From: Burkholderiales bacterium
Lineage (GTDB): Bacteria > Pseudomonadota > Gammaproteobacteria > Burkholderiales > Burkholderiaceae_E
Reading direction: 5' to 3'
NCBI GenBank assembly: GCA_017307915.1
Contig: JAFKGG010000383.1
Span: 1-39,170 of the forward strand
DNA: 39,170 nt
This document shows positions 25,232 to 32,668 of the stretch, piece after piece (within the stretch, counting starts at the first letter, position 1; every line of letters begins with the position of its first letter). The notes under the pieces were generated by a model. It did not search any database. It was not told the origin of the DNA and was given only the letters and a program-made list of their open reading frames with translations. A program made the translations under genes and the position numbers.

Positions 25232-26830
25232 CTACGAACCGGGCCGGTTGCGCCGCAGAAACTGCGCCGGCCGCATCCCGGTAATCAGCAGCACCAGCAG
25301 ATACACCAGCGCTGCTCCGGCCACGACTGCCAGCGTCAGCGCAATGCGTATGGCGGGCGTGGCGCGCAGCGCCACCCAATCGAAGGCCGTCACGAGCGGC
25401 ACCAGCAACGCCGCCATCGCAACGGCCGCCACGCCCACCTGCAGCAGAAACTTGGGCCATCCCGGCAGCGGTTGATAGATGCCACGCCGGCGCAGCCCGA
25501 CGAGCAGCAGCGTGGCGTTCGCCAGCGCACCGATCGAGATCGATACCGCCAGGCCGGCATGGCGCAGCCAGGGCACGGTGACAAGGTTCAGCAACTGCGT
25601 CACGACCAGTATCAGCAGCGCGATTTTTACCGGGGTGCGGATATCCTGCTTCGCATAGAAGCCCGGCGCCAGTACCTTGATCGAGATCAGCCCCAGCACG
25701 CCCACCGAATAGCCGGATACGGCCAACCGAGTCATCTCGACGTCGTGCGCCGAGAAGCGCCCATAGTGGAACAGCAGCGCGGTCAGCGGTTCGGCCATCA
25801 GCGCCATGCCGACCGTGGCGGGCAGCGCCAGCAGCACGCACAAGCGCAGGCCCCAGTCGAGCAGCGCGCTGTATTGGCCGGTATCACCGCTGCTGCTGGC
25901 GCGCGACAGGCTGGGCAGCAAGACGGTGCCCAGGGCCACGCCGAGCAGGGCGGTGGGAAACTCCATCAGCCGGTCGCCGTACGAGATCCATGAGACGCTG
26001 CCTGGCGCCAGTTGCGAGGCGATCTGCGTGTTGATGATCAGGCTGATCTGCGCCACCGATACCGCCAGCACCGCCGGCACCATCTGCTTGAGTACGCGCC
26101 GCGTCGTGGCATCGGCCAGCGCCTCGCGCAGATTCAGGCCGATGCGCGGCAGCATGCCGATGCGCCGCAGCGCCGGAATCTGGATGGCGAGCTGGGCAAT
26201 GCCGCCGGCCACCACGCCGGCGGCCAGCGCATAGATCGGCGGATCGAACCAGCGCGCCAGCCCGAGCGCCGCGCCGATGAAGCACAGGTTCAGCAGCACC
26301 GGCGTGAACGCCGGCACCGCGAAACGACGCCAGGTGTTGAGGATGCCGGCAGCCAGCGCCACCAGCGAGACGAACAGGATGTAAGGGAACATCCAGCGGG
26401 TCATCACCACGGCGGCATGAAACGCCTCGGGCTCGGCACGCAAGCCCGAGGCGACCGCGTAGACGAGCGCCGGCGCGGCCAGCACGCCCAGGATCGACAC
26501 CGCCACCAGCGACCAGAACAGCACCGTGGCGATGCGGTCGACCAGCGTGCGGGTGGCCGCGGCGGCGGCTTGTGCATCGGAACTGCCGGCCAGTGCCGCG
26601 TGTTCGGCACGCTCGCGCGAGGCGGCCAGGATCGGCACGAAGGCCTGCGAGAATGCGCCCTCGGCGAACAGCCGGCGCAGCAGGTTAGGCAGGCGGAACG
26701 CGACGAAGAACGCATCGGTGAAGGCCGACGCACCGAAGATCGCGGCGGTCAGGTTCTCGCGGATCAGTCCGGTGATGCGCGACAGCAGGGTCAGGCCGCT
26801 GACGGTGGCGGCAGCGCGAATCAGGCTCAC
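25232..26830 (-). CDS. murJ: Lipid II flippase MurJ (MviN)
   Basis: MOP-superfamily inner-membrane flippase that moves lipid II to the periplasm for peptidoglycan synthesis. 532 residues with about 14 hydrophobic segments. Residues known to be essential in E. coli MurJ fall at the same numbers: Arg18 and Arg24 (SRITGLIRE), Asp39 (FTDAFF) and Arg52 (PNLLRRLFAEGAFSQAFVP). The start is GTG 26830, with GGAG nine bases upstream. The gene is divergent from rpsT, an arrangement conserved in beta- and gammaproteobacteria. Confidence 0.97.
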   Translation of the reverse strand: MSLIRAAATVSGLTLLSRITGLIRENLTAAIFGASAFTDAFFVAFRLPNLLRRLFAEGAFSQAFVPILAASRERAEHAALAGSSDAQAAAAATRTLVDRIATVLFWSLVAVSILGVLAAPALVYAVASGLRAEPEAFHAAVVMTRWMFPYILFVSLVALAAGILNTWRRFAVPAFTPVLLNLCFIGAALGLARWFDPPIYALAAGVVAGGIAQLAIQIPALRRIGMLPRIGLNLREALADATTRRVLKQMVPAVLAVSVAQISLIINTQIASQLAPGSVSWISYGDRLMEFPTALLGVALGTVLLPSLSRASSSGDTGQYSALLDWGLRLCVLLALPATVGMALMAEPLTALLFHYGRFSAHDVEMTRLAVSGYSVGVLGLISIKVLAPGFYAKQDIRTPVKIALLILVVTQLLNLVTVPWLRHAGLAVSISIGALANATLLLVGLRRRGIYQPLPGWPKFLLQVGVAAVAMAALLVPLVTAFDWVALRATPAIRIALTLAVVAGAALVYLLVLLITGMRPAQFLRRNRPGS

Positions 26831-26861
26831 GAGCGGGTTCTCCGCGCAATGAGGTGCGCGA

Positions 26862-26891
26862 TTGCGCAGTTTGCAGAAAATCGGTTATTAT
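26862..26891 (+). promoter_or_regulatory. Candidate rpsT promoter
   Basis: TTGCGC (26862-26867) and TATTAT (26886-26891) are 18 bp apart in the AT-rich stretch between murJ and rpsT. A second TATTAT lies at 26905-26910. Either would give a leader of about 75-95 nt. Hexamer matches are moderate. Confidence 0.4.
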
Positions 26892-26994
26892 TCAAGGCTT
26901 TCCATATTATTTTCTGGGGTTTGGCGGAAAAGGTCATTGGCGGATGCCAGTGGTGTAGCCCACCCCGGTGCAAGCGACGAAACGAGATTCTGTC

Positions 26995-27258
26995 ATGGCC
27001 AACATCGCCTCCGCCCGCAAACGTGCTCGCCAAGCCGTTGCCCGCAACCTGCACAACTCGAGCCTGCGTTCGCGGCTGCGTACCGCGATCAAATCGGTTC
27101 GCAAAGCCATCGCCACCGGCGACAAAGCGGCTGCGACCCAATCGCTGCGCTCGGCGCAAGGCGTGATCGATCGCATCGCCGACAAGAAGATCGTTCACAA
27201 GAACGCCGCTTCGCGTTACAAGAGCCGTCTGGCCGCCGCTGTGCGTTCGATGGCCTGA
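26995..27258 (+). CDS. rpsT: 30S ribosomal protein S20
   Basis: 87-residue helical 16S-rRNA-binding protein. [13 protein letters not shown] is the family N-terminus, so ATG 26995 is chosen over an open frame nine codons longer. It is rich in Lys/Arg, with the conserved AIKSVRKAI and [12 protein letters not shown] segments. Single gene with its own promoter and divergent from murJ. In E. coli S20 controls its own translation; no specific site is visible here. Confidence 0.97.
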   Translation: MANIASARKRARQAVARNLHNSSLRSRLRTAIKSVRKAIATGDKAAATQSLRSAQGVIDRIADKKIVHKNAASRYKSRLAAAVRSMA

Positions 27259-27565
27259 GTGTCGCTTGCGACCTGAAGGCGTGAACGCTTTCGGGTCGAC
27301 ATCAACTCCCTTCATCGGCGCTCCCAAGGTGCCGAGCGCGGCATGGGCTTGCGGCTTCTGATGCAGCGGCTTTGTTGCGAGTTCGTGCTTGAGTGCCGGC
27401 AGCGCAAATCGCTAGCCAGGCAGGCCGCATGCGACTAAGCAAGTCGCGGCAGCAAAAGACCCGGCAACGCTAAAAAAGCCCGACCAAAAACAAACGGCGC
27501 CTTCTGCAGGCGCCGTTGTCGTTTGGGCCGCGCTTGGCGGCCGTCACGTCTCGATGAGGCAGGGT
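27259..27565. other. Intergenic region after rpsT
   Basis: 307 bp without a supported gene. It holds a hairpin right after rpsT (GACCTGAA 27270-27277 with TTCGGGTC 27290-27297, one G-U pair, enclosing GCGT-GA-ACGC), a second small inverted repeat (GCGACT 27431-27436 / AGTCGC 27442-27447), and a strong bidirectional terminator at its right end. The middle part shows no coding bias and no RNA fold I recognise. Confidence 0.6.
27486..27520 (-). terminator. Terminator of the second PEP-CTERM-like gene (possibly bidirectional)
   Basis: ACGGCGCCT (27494-27502) pairs perfectly with AGGCGCCGT (27508-27516) around a 5-nt loop. On the minus strand the stem is followed by TTGTTTTTGG; on the plus strand by TGTCGTTT. 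It lies about 50 bp past the stop codon of the minus-strand gene. Confidence 0.85.
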
Positions 27566-28162
27566 TCAGCCGTGCGCACGGCGGCGCAGCGCGCCTGCAA
27601 CACCCAGCAGGCCGACGCCCAGCAGTGCTGCCGTCGCCGGTGCCGGCATTTGCGCCGCGAACGGCGTGACCGACACCGCATTCAGATCGAAGCCGTCGGC
27701 GTCGTTCGCGTGAAGGGCGGCATTGCTGGTGTCGAGAATTTTCAGTTCGCTGCAACCGCTCAGGCACACGCCGCTGATGGTCAGCGTGTTCTGGCCTGCC
27801 ACATTGGTCACCGTGCCGATTTCTTTCCAGATGCCTTCGTCCAGCGCGAAGACCTTGGCGGCCTCTTCCGGATAGACGCCGTTGGTGATCTCGAATACTT
27901 CGACCAGGCCTTCGCCGAACAGCGTGCCGAAGCTCAGGGTGATCGAACCGCCGAAGCCGAGGCTGTAGAAGGCGCTGTCGGGGGCGCTCAGGGCGTTGTT
28001 GCCGTTCAAGCGGGCGGCAGCGATCGACGCGCCGTTCTTGGTCAGGCCGGTGCTATCCGCGGAGACCACCGCGTTGGCAAAGACGGGTGCGGCGGCGGCA
28101 TGCGGAGCCGCAAGCGAAGCGGCAAGCGCTAGACCGGCAGCGAGGAGGCGCAAGGTAGACAT
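27566..28162 (-). CDS. Second PEP-CTERM-like exported protein
   Basis: 198 residues, function unknown. Signal peptide at 1-25 (MSTLRLLAAGLALAASLAAP, cleavage near AAAA-P). The C-terminus has the tripartite sorting signal MPAPAT, hydrophobic AALLGVGLLGVAGAL, and RRR. The body is low in charge and rich in small residues, consistent with a beta-sandwich. It has two close cysteines (GVCLSGCSEL), possibly a disulfide, and ends with DGFDLNAVSV, a pattern I know from secreted beta-sandwich PEP-CTERM proteins. GGAAA lies about seven bases before the ATG at 28162. A sigma-54-type promoter sits ~50 bp upstream and a strong terminator follows, so it is a single-gene unit like the first one. Confidence 0.83.
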   Translation of the reverse strand: MSTLRLLAAGLALAASLAAPHAAAAPVFANAVVSADSTGLTKNGASIAAARLNGNNALSAPDSAFYSLGFGGSITLSFGTLFGEGLVEVFEITNGVYPEEAAKVFALDEGIWKEIGTVTNVAGQNTLTISGVCLSGCSELKILDTSNAALHANDADGFDLNAVSVTPFAAQMPAPATAALLGVGLLGVAGALRRRAHG

Positions 28163-28212
28163 GGGTGAGTTTCCTGAGGATTGATTACGTTGCTAACACT
28201 TGACGTCAATCA

Positions 28213-28228
28213 AGCAATAACCAGGCCA
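28213..28228 (-). promoter_or_regulatory. Sigma-54 (-24/-12) promoter of the second PEP-CTERM-like gene
   Basis: On the minus strand the 16 bases read TGGCCTG-GTTA-TTGCT, against the consensus TGGCACG-N4-TTGCW: two mismatches, with the invariant GG and GC and their spacing kept. Predicted start is near 28202, giving a ~40-nt leader before ATG 28162. The spacing is identical to that of the element at 9566-9581. Confidence 0.65.
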
Positions 28229-28241
28229 CTCATAGATAATC

Positions 28242-28251
28242 GATTTAAATC
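28242..28251. repeat. Palindrome GATTTAAATC
   Basis: Perfect 10-bp palindrome just upstream of the sigma-54 element of the second PEP-CTERM-like gene, in an unusually AT-rich stretch (about 28180-28260). It could be part of an IHF- or activator-binding region; no protein can be named. Confidence 0.35.
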
Positions 28252-28307
28252 AACGGTTTGTCGGTAATCCATCAAGCTGCTTCGCGGTGAATAGCCGTTG
28301 AGTCGTA

Positions 28308-28334
28308 AATTCTTTCGACAGAAACGAAAGAATT
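28308..28334. repeat. Perfect 10-bp inverted repeat AATTCTTTCG-N7-CGAAAGAATT
   Basis: Arms 28308-28317 and 28325-28334 are exact inverted copies. No T-run follows on either strand, so it is not an intrinsic terminator for yggS (stop at 28412). It lies 106-132 bp upstream of the predicted sigma-54 start of the second PEP-CTERM-like gene, a normal distance for an enhancer-type operator. Confidence 0.6.
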
Positions 28335-28411
28335 GTTGGGATAGTCACCAACCCACGATGAGACGCGCATCGGGCCTTGGTGAGAGGCCCGCAGCCGCCC
28401 CAGCGTTGCCG

Positions 28412-29218
28412 CTAGCGGCTACCGAACAGTGCTGTCCCTACCCGCACCAGCGTCGCCCCTTCGCAGATCGCTGCTTCCAGATCGGCTGACATTCCCATCG
28501 ACAGCGTGTCGAAGCATTCGCCGACGCCCCCGCGCGCGCGGATGCGCTCGAACAGCTCGCGCAGCGCGGCGCACTGCCGGCGCTGCTCATCGAAATCCTC
28601 GCTGGCGGCAGGAATCGCCATCAGGCCGCGCAACGCCAGCCGCGGCAGCGTGGCCACCAGTGGCGCCAGTTCGAGTGCTTCGGCCGGCGAGGCGCCGCTC
28701 TTGCTTGACTCGCCCGAGATGTTCACCTGCAGGCACACGGCGAGCGGCGCCATGTCGGCGGGGCGCTGCTCCGACAGCCGGCGCGCGATGCGTTCGCGAT
28801 CGACCGAATGCACCCAGTCGAAGTGCTCGGCGATCGGCCGCGTCTTGTTCGACTGGATCGGCCCGATGAAGTGCCACTGCAATGCCGCCGCCGATGCGGC
28901 TGAAGCCACCGGCGCCACTGATGCCGCCGGTGCGGACGCCGACGCAAGTGCCGACGCCAACCCGGCACCGCCCGCCGACCGCTCGTCGCGGCAGGCGGCG
29001 ATCTTGTCCACCGCCTCTTGCAGGTAGTTTTCGCCGAATGCACGCTGCCCGAGCGCAGCCAGCGCCAGCACGCTTTCGGCGGGAAAGGTTTTGCTGACCG
29101 CCAGCAGGTGGACCGACTCCACCGGTCTGCCGGCCCGCTGGCAGGCGGCGCGGATGCGCTCGAGCACCTGCTCGTAGCGCTGACGCAACGCGGGATCGCC
29201 GTTCATCGTGTGTGCCAC
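28412..29218 (-). CDS. yggS: YggS-family PLP-binding protein (PLP homeostasis) with Ala-rich insertion
   Basis: Cytosolic, catalytically silent alanine-racemase-fold protein that buffers pyridoxal phosphate. Family features: LLAVSKTFPAE with the PLP lysine, FGENYLQEAVDKI, WHFIGPIQSNKT, VCLQVNISGESSKSG, LRGLMAIP, and LSMGMSADLEAAI near the C-terminus. At 268 residues it is longer than the usual ~230 because of a 30-35 residue Ala/Ser/Gly-rich insertion between DKIAACRDE and LQWHFIG. The GTG at 29218 has AGG seven bases upstream; ATG 29206 (264 residues) is an alternative. It is divergent from pilT, as in many proteobacteria. Confidence 0.93.
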   Translation of the reverse strand: MAHTMNGDPALRQRYEQVLERIRAACQRAGRPVESVHLLAVSKTFPAESVLALAALGQRAFGENYLQEAVDKIAACRDERSAGGAGLASALASASAPAASVAPVASAASAAALQWHFIGPIQSNKTRPIAEHFDWVHSVDRERIARRLSEQRPADMAPLAVCLQVNISGESSKSGASPAEALELAPLVATLPRLALRGLMAIPAASEDFDEQRRQCAALRELFERIRARGGVGECFDTLSMGMSADLEAAICEGATLVRVGTALFGSR

Positions 29219-29240
29219 CGTCTGGCCTCGTCCTTGCCGC

Positions 29241-29261
29241 TCGAAGGTTTGTTGCCTTCGA
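29241..29261. repeat. Inverted repeat TCGAAGG-N7-CCTTCGA between yggS and pilT
   Basis: Perfect 7-bp arms at 29241-29247 and 29255-29261, within the 146-bp divergent promoter region of yggS and pilT. Possible operator or leader hairpin for either gene. Confidence 0.4.
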
Positions 29262-29364
29262 AGATAGCAGACAAGACAAGCGCGGGGCCGCCGCAGCGCG
29301 TCGACCGAACAGTGAATGCATGCGCGACGCAGCCGGTGCCGTCGCGCCAGAAGAAGGAGTCGTC

Positions 29365-30408
29365 ATGGACATCGCCGAGCTGCTGGCTTTCGCGGTCAAG
29401 AACAAAGCATCCGACCTACATCTGTCAGCCGGGCTGCCGCCGATGATCCGCGTGCACGGCGACGTGCGCCGGATCAATCTGCCGCCGATGGAGCACAAGG
29501 ACGTGCACGGCATGATCTACGACATCATGAACGACTCGCAGCGCAAGGAGTACGAGGAAAACCTCGAGTGCGACTTCTCGTTCGCGATTCCGGGTCTGGC
29601 GCGTTTTCGCGTCAACGCGTTCCTGCAGCAGCGCGGCGCCGGCGCCGTGATGCGGACGATTCCGTCGAAGATCCTGACTCTGGAAGAGCTGAACGCACCG
29701 AAGATCTTCACCGACATCTCGATGACGCCGCGCGGCCTGGTGCTGGTCACCGGCCCCACCGGTTCGGGCAAGTCGACGACGCTGGCGGCGATGATCAACC
29801 ACGTCAACGAGAATCTGTACGGCCACATCCTGACGGTGGAAGACCCGATCGAGTTCGTGCACGAATCCAAGCGCTGCCTGATCAACCAGCGCGAGGTCGG
29901 GCCGATGACCTTGTCGTTCAACAACGCGCTGCGTTCGGCGCTGCGCGAAGACCCCGACATCATCCTGGTGGGCGAGCTGCGCGACCTGGAAACGATCCGG
30001 CTGGCGCTGACCGCCGCCGAAACCGGCCACCTGGTGTTCGGCACGCTGCACACCTCGTCGGCGGCCAAGACGATCGACCGGGTCATCGACGTGTTTCCCG
30101 CTGCCGAGAAGGACATGGTGCGCGCGATGTTGTCGGAATCGCTGCGCGCGGTGATCTCGCAGACGCTGTTGAAGACCCGGGACGGCAACGGCCGCGTTGC
30201 CGCGCACGAGATCATGATCGGCACGCCGGCCATCCGCAACCTGATCCGCGAAGCGAAGATCGCCCAGATGCAATCATCGATCCAGACCGGCGGCGCGCTC
30301 GGCATGCAGACGCTGGATCAGTGCCTGACCGACCTGGTGCGCAAGAACATGATCTCGATGACCGAGGCCAGGGCGGTGGCGGCCGTCAAAGAGAACTTTC
30401 CGGGCTGA
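29365..30408 (+). CDS. pilT: Type IV pilus retraction ATPase PilT
   Basis: Hexameric cytoplasmic ATPase that depolymerises the type IV pilus and drives twitching. The ATG at 29365, preceded by AAGGAG six bases away, gives 347 residues and the family N-terminus MDIAELLAFAVKNKASDLHLSAG (shown in part). Walker A GPTGSGKST is at 130-138; the Asp box and His box are seen in TVEDPIEFVH, DIILVGELRD and TAAETGHLVFGTLHT; the PilT signature AIRNLIREAK lies near 290. pilU follows after 14 bp. The rest of the pilus genes are not in the window. Confidence 0.97.
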   Translation: MDIAELLAFAVKNKASDLHLSAGLPPMIRVHGDVRRINLPPMEHKDVHGMIYDIMNDSQRKEYEENLECDFSFAIPGLARFRVNAFLQQRGAGAVMRTIPSKILTLEELNAPKIFTDISMTPRGLVLVTGPTGSGKSTTLAAMINHVNENLYGHILTVEDPIEFVHESKRCLINQREVGPMTLSFNNALRSALREDPDIILVGELRDLETIRLALTAAETGHLVFGTLHTSSAAKTIDRVIDVFPAAEKDMVRAMLSESLRAVISQTLLKTRDGNGRVAAHEIMIGTPAIRNLIREAKIAQMQSSIQTGGALGMQTLDQCLTDLVRKNMISMTEARAVAAVKENFPG

Positions 30409-30422
30409 TCGAGGGGGCTACC

Positions 30423-31556
30423 ATGGAACGAGAACAGGCTTCCAAGTTCCTGCAGGATCTGCTGAAGCTGATGGTGGCGCGCAACGGCTCCGACCTGTTT
30501 CTGACTGCAGAGTTTCCGCCGGCGTTCAAGATCGACGGCCGCGTGCAGCCGGTGTCGAACGTGGCACTGTCGCCGCAGCACACGCTGGAACTCGCCCGCG
30601 CCGTGATGAACGACCGGCAGGCCGCCGAGTTCGAGGCGCACAAGGAAGTGAACTTCGCGATCAGCCCCGGCAGCATCGGGCGCTTTCGCGTCAACGCCTT
30701 CATGCAGCAGGGGCGCGTGGGTCTGGTCTTGCGTACGATCAATACCGAGATCCCCACCTTCGAACAATTGCAGTTGCCGCCGATCCTGAAGGAGCTGGCG
30801 CTGACCAAGCGTGGCCTGATGATCGTGGTCGGGGCCACCGGCTCGGGCAAATCGAACTCGCTGGCGGCGATCGTCGGCCATCGCAACGAGCATTCGCAAG
30901 GGCACATCGTCACGATCGAAGACCCGGTCGAGTTCGTGCACCCGCATCGCCACTGCATCGTCACGCATCGCGAGGTGGGTGTCGATACCGAGAGCTGGGG
31001 CGTGGCGCTGAAGAACACGCTGCGGCAGGCGCCCGACGTGATCATGATCGGTGAGATCCGCGATCGCGAGACGATGGAACACGCGGTGGCCTTCGCCGAA
31101 ACCGGTCACCTGTGCCTGGCCACGCTGCACTCGAACAGTGCCAACCAGGCGCTCGATCGCATCATCAACTTCTTCCCCGAAGAGCGGCGCGCGCAGTTGC
31201 TGATGGATCTGTCGCTGAACCTGAGGGCGATCGTCTCGCAGCGGCTGATTCCGATGGCCAGCGGCTCGGGCCGCGTGCCGGCGGTCGAGATCCTGCTGAA
31301 TTCGCCCTTGATCGCCGACCTGATCTTCAAGGGCGAGGTCGGCAGCATCAAGGAAGTGATGAAGAAGAGCCGCGAGCTGGGCATGAAGACCTTCGACCAG
31401 GCGCTGTTCGAGCTGTACGAAGAAAACCGCATCAGCTATGAAGACGCGTTGCGCAACGCTGACTCGGTCAACGATCTGCGCTTGAACATCAAGCTCAACA
31501 GCAAGCGCGGCGAGCGCGATCTGAACAGCGGCATCGAGCATCTGGGCATCGTCTGA
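30423..31556 (+). CDS. pilU: Type IV pilus retraction ATPase PilU
   Basis: PilT paralogue that assists retraction under load. ATG 30423 with GAGGGG upstream gives 377 residues. It has the PilU-type start (QASKFLQDLLKLMV, NGSDLFLTAEFPPAFK), Walker A GATGSGKSN, IEDPVEFVHPH, VIMIGEIRDRETM, and FAETGHLCLATLHSNSANQALDRI. AIRNLIRE is replaced by LNSPLIADLIFKGEV, which separates PilU from PilT. The family's C-terminal tail is present (DSVNDLRLNIKL). Lies 14 bp after pilT, same operon. Confidence 0.97.
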   Translation: MEREQASKFLQDLLKLMVARNGSDLFLTAEFPPAFKIDGRVQPVSNVALSPQHTLELARAVMNDRQAAEFEAHKEVNFAISPGSIGRFRVNAFMQQGRVGLVLRTINTEIPTFEQLQLPPILKELALTKRGLMIVVGATGSGKSNSLAAIVGHRNEHSQGHIVTIEDPVEFVHPHRHCIVTHREVGVDTESWGVALKNTLRQAPDVIMIGEIRDRETMEHAVAFAETGHLCLATLHSNSANQALDRIINFFPEERRAQLLMDLSLNLRAIVSQRLIPMASGSGRVPAVEILLNSPLIADLIFKGEVGSIKEVMKKSRELGMKTFDQALFELYEENRISYEDALRNADSVNDLRLNIKLNSKRGERDLNSGIEHLGIV

Positions 31557-31606
31557 CGCCCGGGGCGCGCTGAAAGCGGGCCGCCGGTCGCACTGCGCGC
31601 TCGTCA

Positions 31607-31612
31607 TACAAT
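31607..31612 (+). promoter_or_regulatory. TACAAT box just upstream of the quinone oxidoreductase ATG
   Basis: TACAAT matches five of six positions of the -10 consensus and ends seven bases before the ATG at 31619, so the transcript would start at or next to the start codon (leaderless). No Shine-Dalgarno sequence is visible, which fits. No good -35. Confidence 0.35.
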
Positions 31613-31618
31613 CGCCGC

Positions 31619-32650
31619 ATGAACCCGACTGCCACGGCGCGCATGCGCGCCATCGTCTGTGATTCGTGGGGCGGCTATCGCGCACTGAAACCGTCGCTGA
31701 TCGATCGCCCCACGCTGCGCCCGGGTGGCGTGCGCATCGCCGTGCACTATGCAACCGTCGGCTTCGGCGTGTCGCTGCTGGTGGCCGGCAAGTATCAGCG
31801 CAAGCCGCCGCTGCCGTTCGTGCCGGGCACCGAGATCAGCGGCATCGTCACCGAAGTGGCCGACGACGTGTGCGGCTTTCGCGTCGGCGACCGCGTGGCC
31901 GCGATCGTCGATTGGGGCGGCTACGCCGAAGAAGTAGTCAGCAGCACCGAAACGATATGGCCGGTGCCTGATGCAATCGATCTGTCGGTGGCCTGCACCG
32001 TGCCGGCCACCTACGGCACTTCGTGGATGGCCTTGCATCGGCGTGCCCGCATCGGCGCCGGCGACAGCGTGCTGGTGTTCGGCGCGGCCGGCGGCGTGGG
32101 GCTGCCGGCGGTGGAGATCGCCCGCCTGGCGGGCGCGCACGTGATCGCCGTGGCGCGCACCGATGAGCGGCTGGCGGTGGCGCTGGCCCACGGCGCGCAT
32201 GAGGGCTTGCGCAACGACTCGCCCGAGTTGGGCCGGCTGCTGAAGCAGCGCAACGGCGGCCGCGGCATCGACATCGTGTTCGATCCGGTCGGCGGTTCGA
32301 TGTTCGACGAGGCATTGCGCTGCACGGCGCCCGAGGGCCGCATCCTGGTCATCGGTTTTGCCAGCGGCACCATCCCGCAGATTCCGGCCAACCTGTTGCT
32401 GGTGAAGAACATCCAGGTGATCGGCGTGAACTTCGGCCTGTACACCGGCTGGACGCCGTTGGACGAACGCAAGCGCTATGCCGGCGCCTTGCGGGAGATG
32501 ATGCAGACGCTGTTCGCGCAGGTGGCCGACGGTTCGTTGCGGCCGCAATCACCGCAGCCGTTCGTGCTGGAACGCGTCGAGAACGCGTTCGAATTTCTGC
32601 TGGCGCGCGAATCGGTAGGCAGAGTGCTGCTCAAGGTGGCCGGCGCATAG
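31619..32650 (+). CDS. Zinc-independent NADPH:quinone oxidoreductase family protein
   Basis: Medium-chain dehydrogenase/reductase of 343 residues, quinone oxidoreductase-like. Catalytic GroES-like domain at about 9-130 (VPGTEISGIVTEV, FRVGDRVAA) and Rossmann domain with VLVFGAAGGVGLPAVEIARLAGAHVIAVAR at about 148-178 (AAGGVG shows the NADPH-binding glycines). It lacks the cysteine cluster of zinc-structural alcohol dehydrogenases. FDPVGGSMFDEALRC and GRILVIGFASG are typical. ATG 31619 or an internal ATG at 31643 (MRAIVCDSWGG) could be the start. It converges on the amidohydrolase gene; substrate unknown. Confidence 0.9.
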   Translation: MNPTATARMRAIVCDSWGGYRALKPSLIDRPTLRPGGVRIAVHYATVGFGVSLLVAGKYQRKPPLPFVPGTEISGIVTEVADDVCGFRVGDRVAAIVDWGGYAEEVVSSTETIWPVPDAIDLSVACTVPATYGTSWMALHRRARIGAGDSVLVFGAAGGVGLPAVEIARLAGAHVIAVARTDERLAVALAHGAHEGLRNDSPELGRLLKQRNGGRGIDIVFDPVGGSMFDEALRCTAPEGRILVIGFASGTIPQIPANLLLVKNIQVIGVNFGLYTGWTPLDERKRYAGALREMMQTLFAQVADGSLRPQSPQPFVLERVENAFEFLLARESVGRVLLKVAGA

Positions 32651-32668
32651 CGCGGCCGTGCGCGCCGT

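Noticed and set aside
27259..27493. Possible small RNA or tRNA after rpsT
   Set aside because: Two small hairpins but no cloverleaf, no CCA end, and no promoter-terminator pair delimiting a transcript.
29316..31556. Single 746-codon frame ending as PilU
   Set aside because: The upstream ~370 codons are the wrong frame of pilT; PilU begins at 30423 with its own ribosome-binding site.
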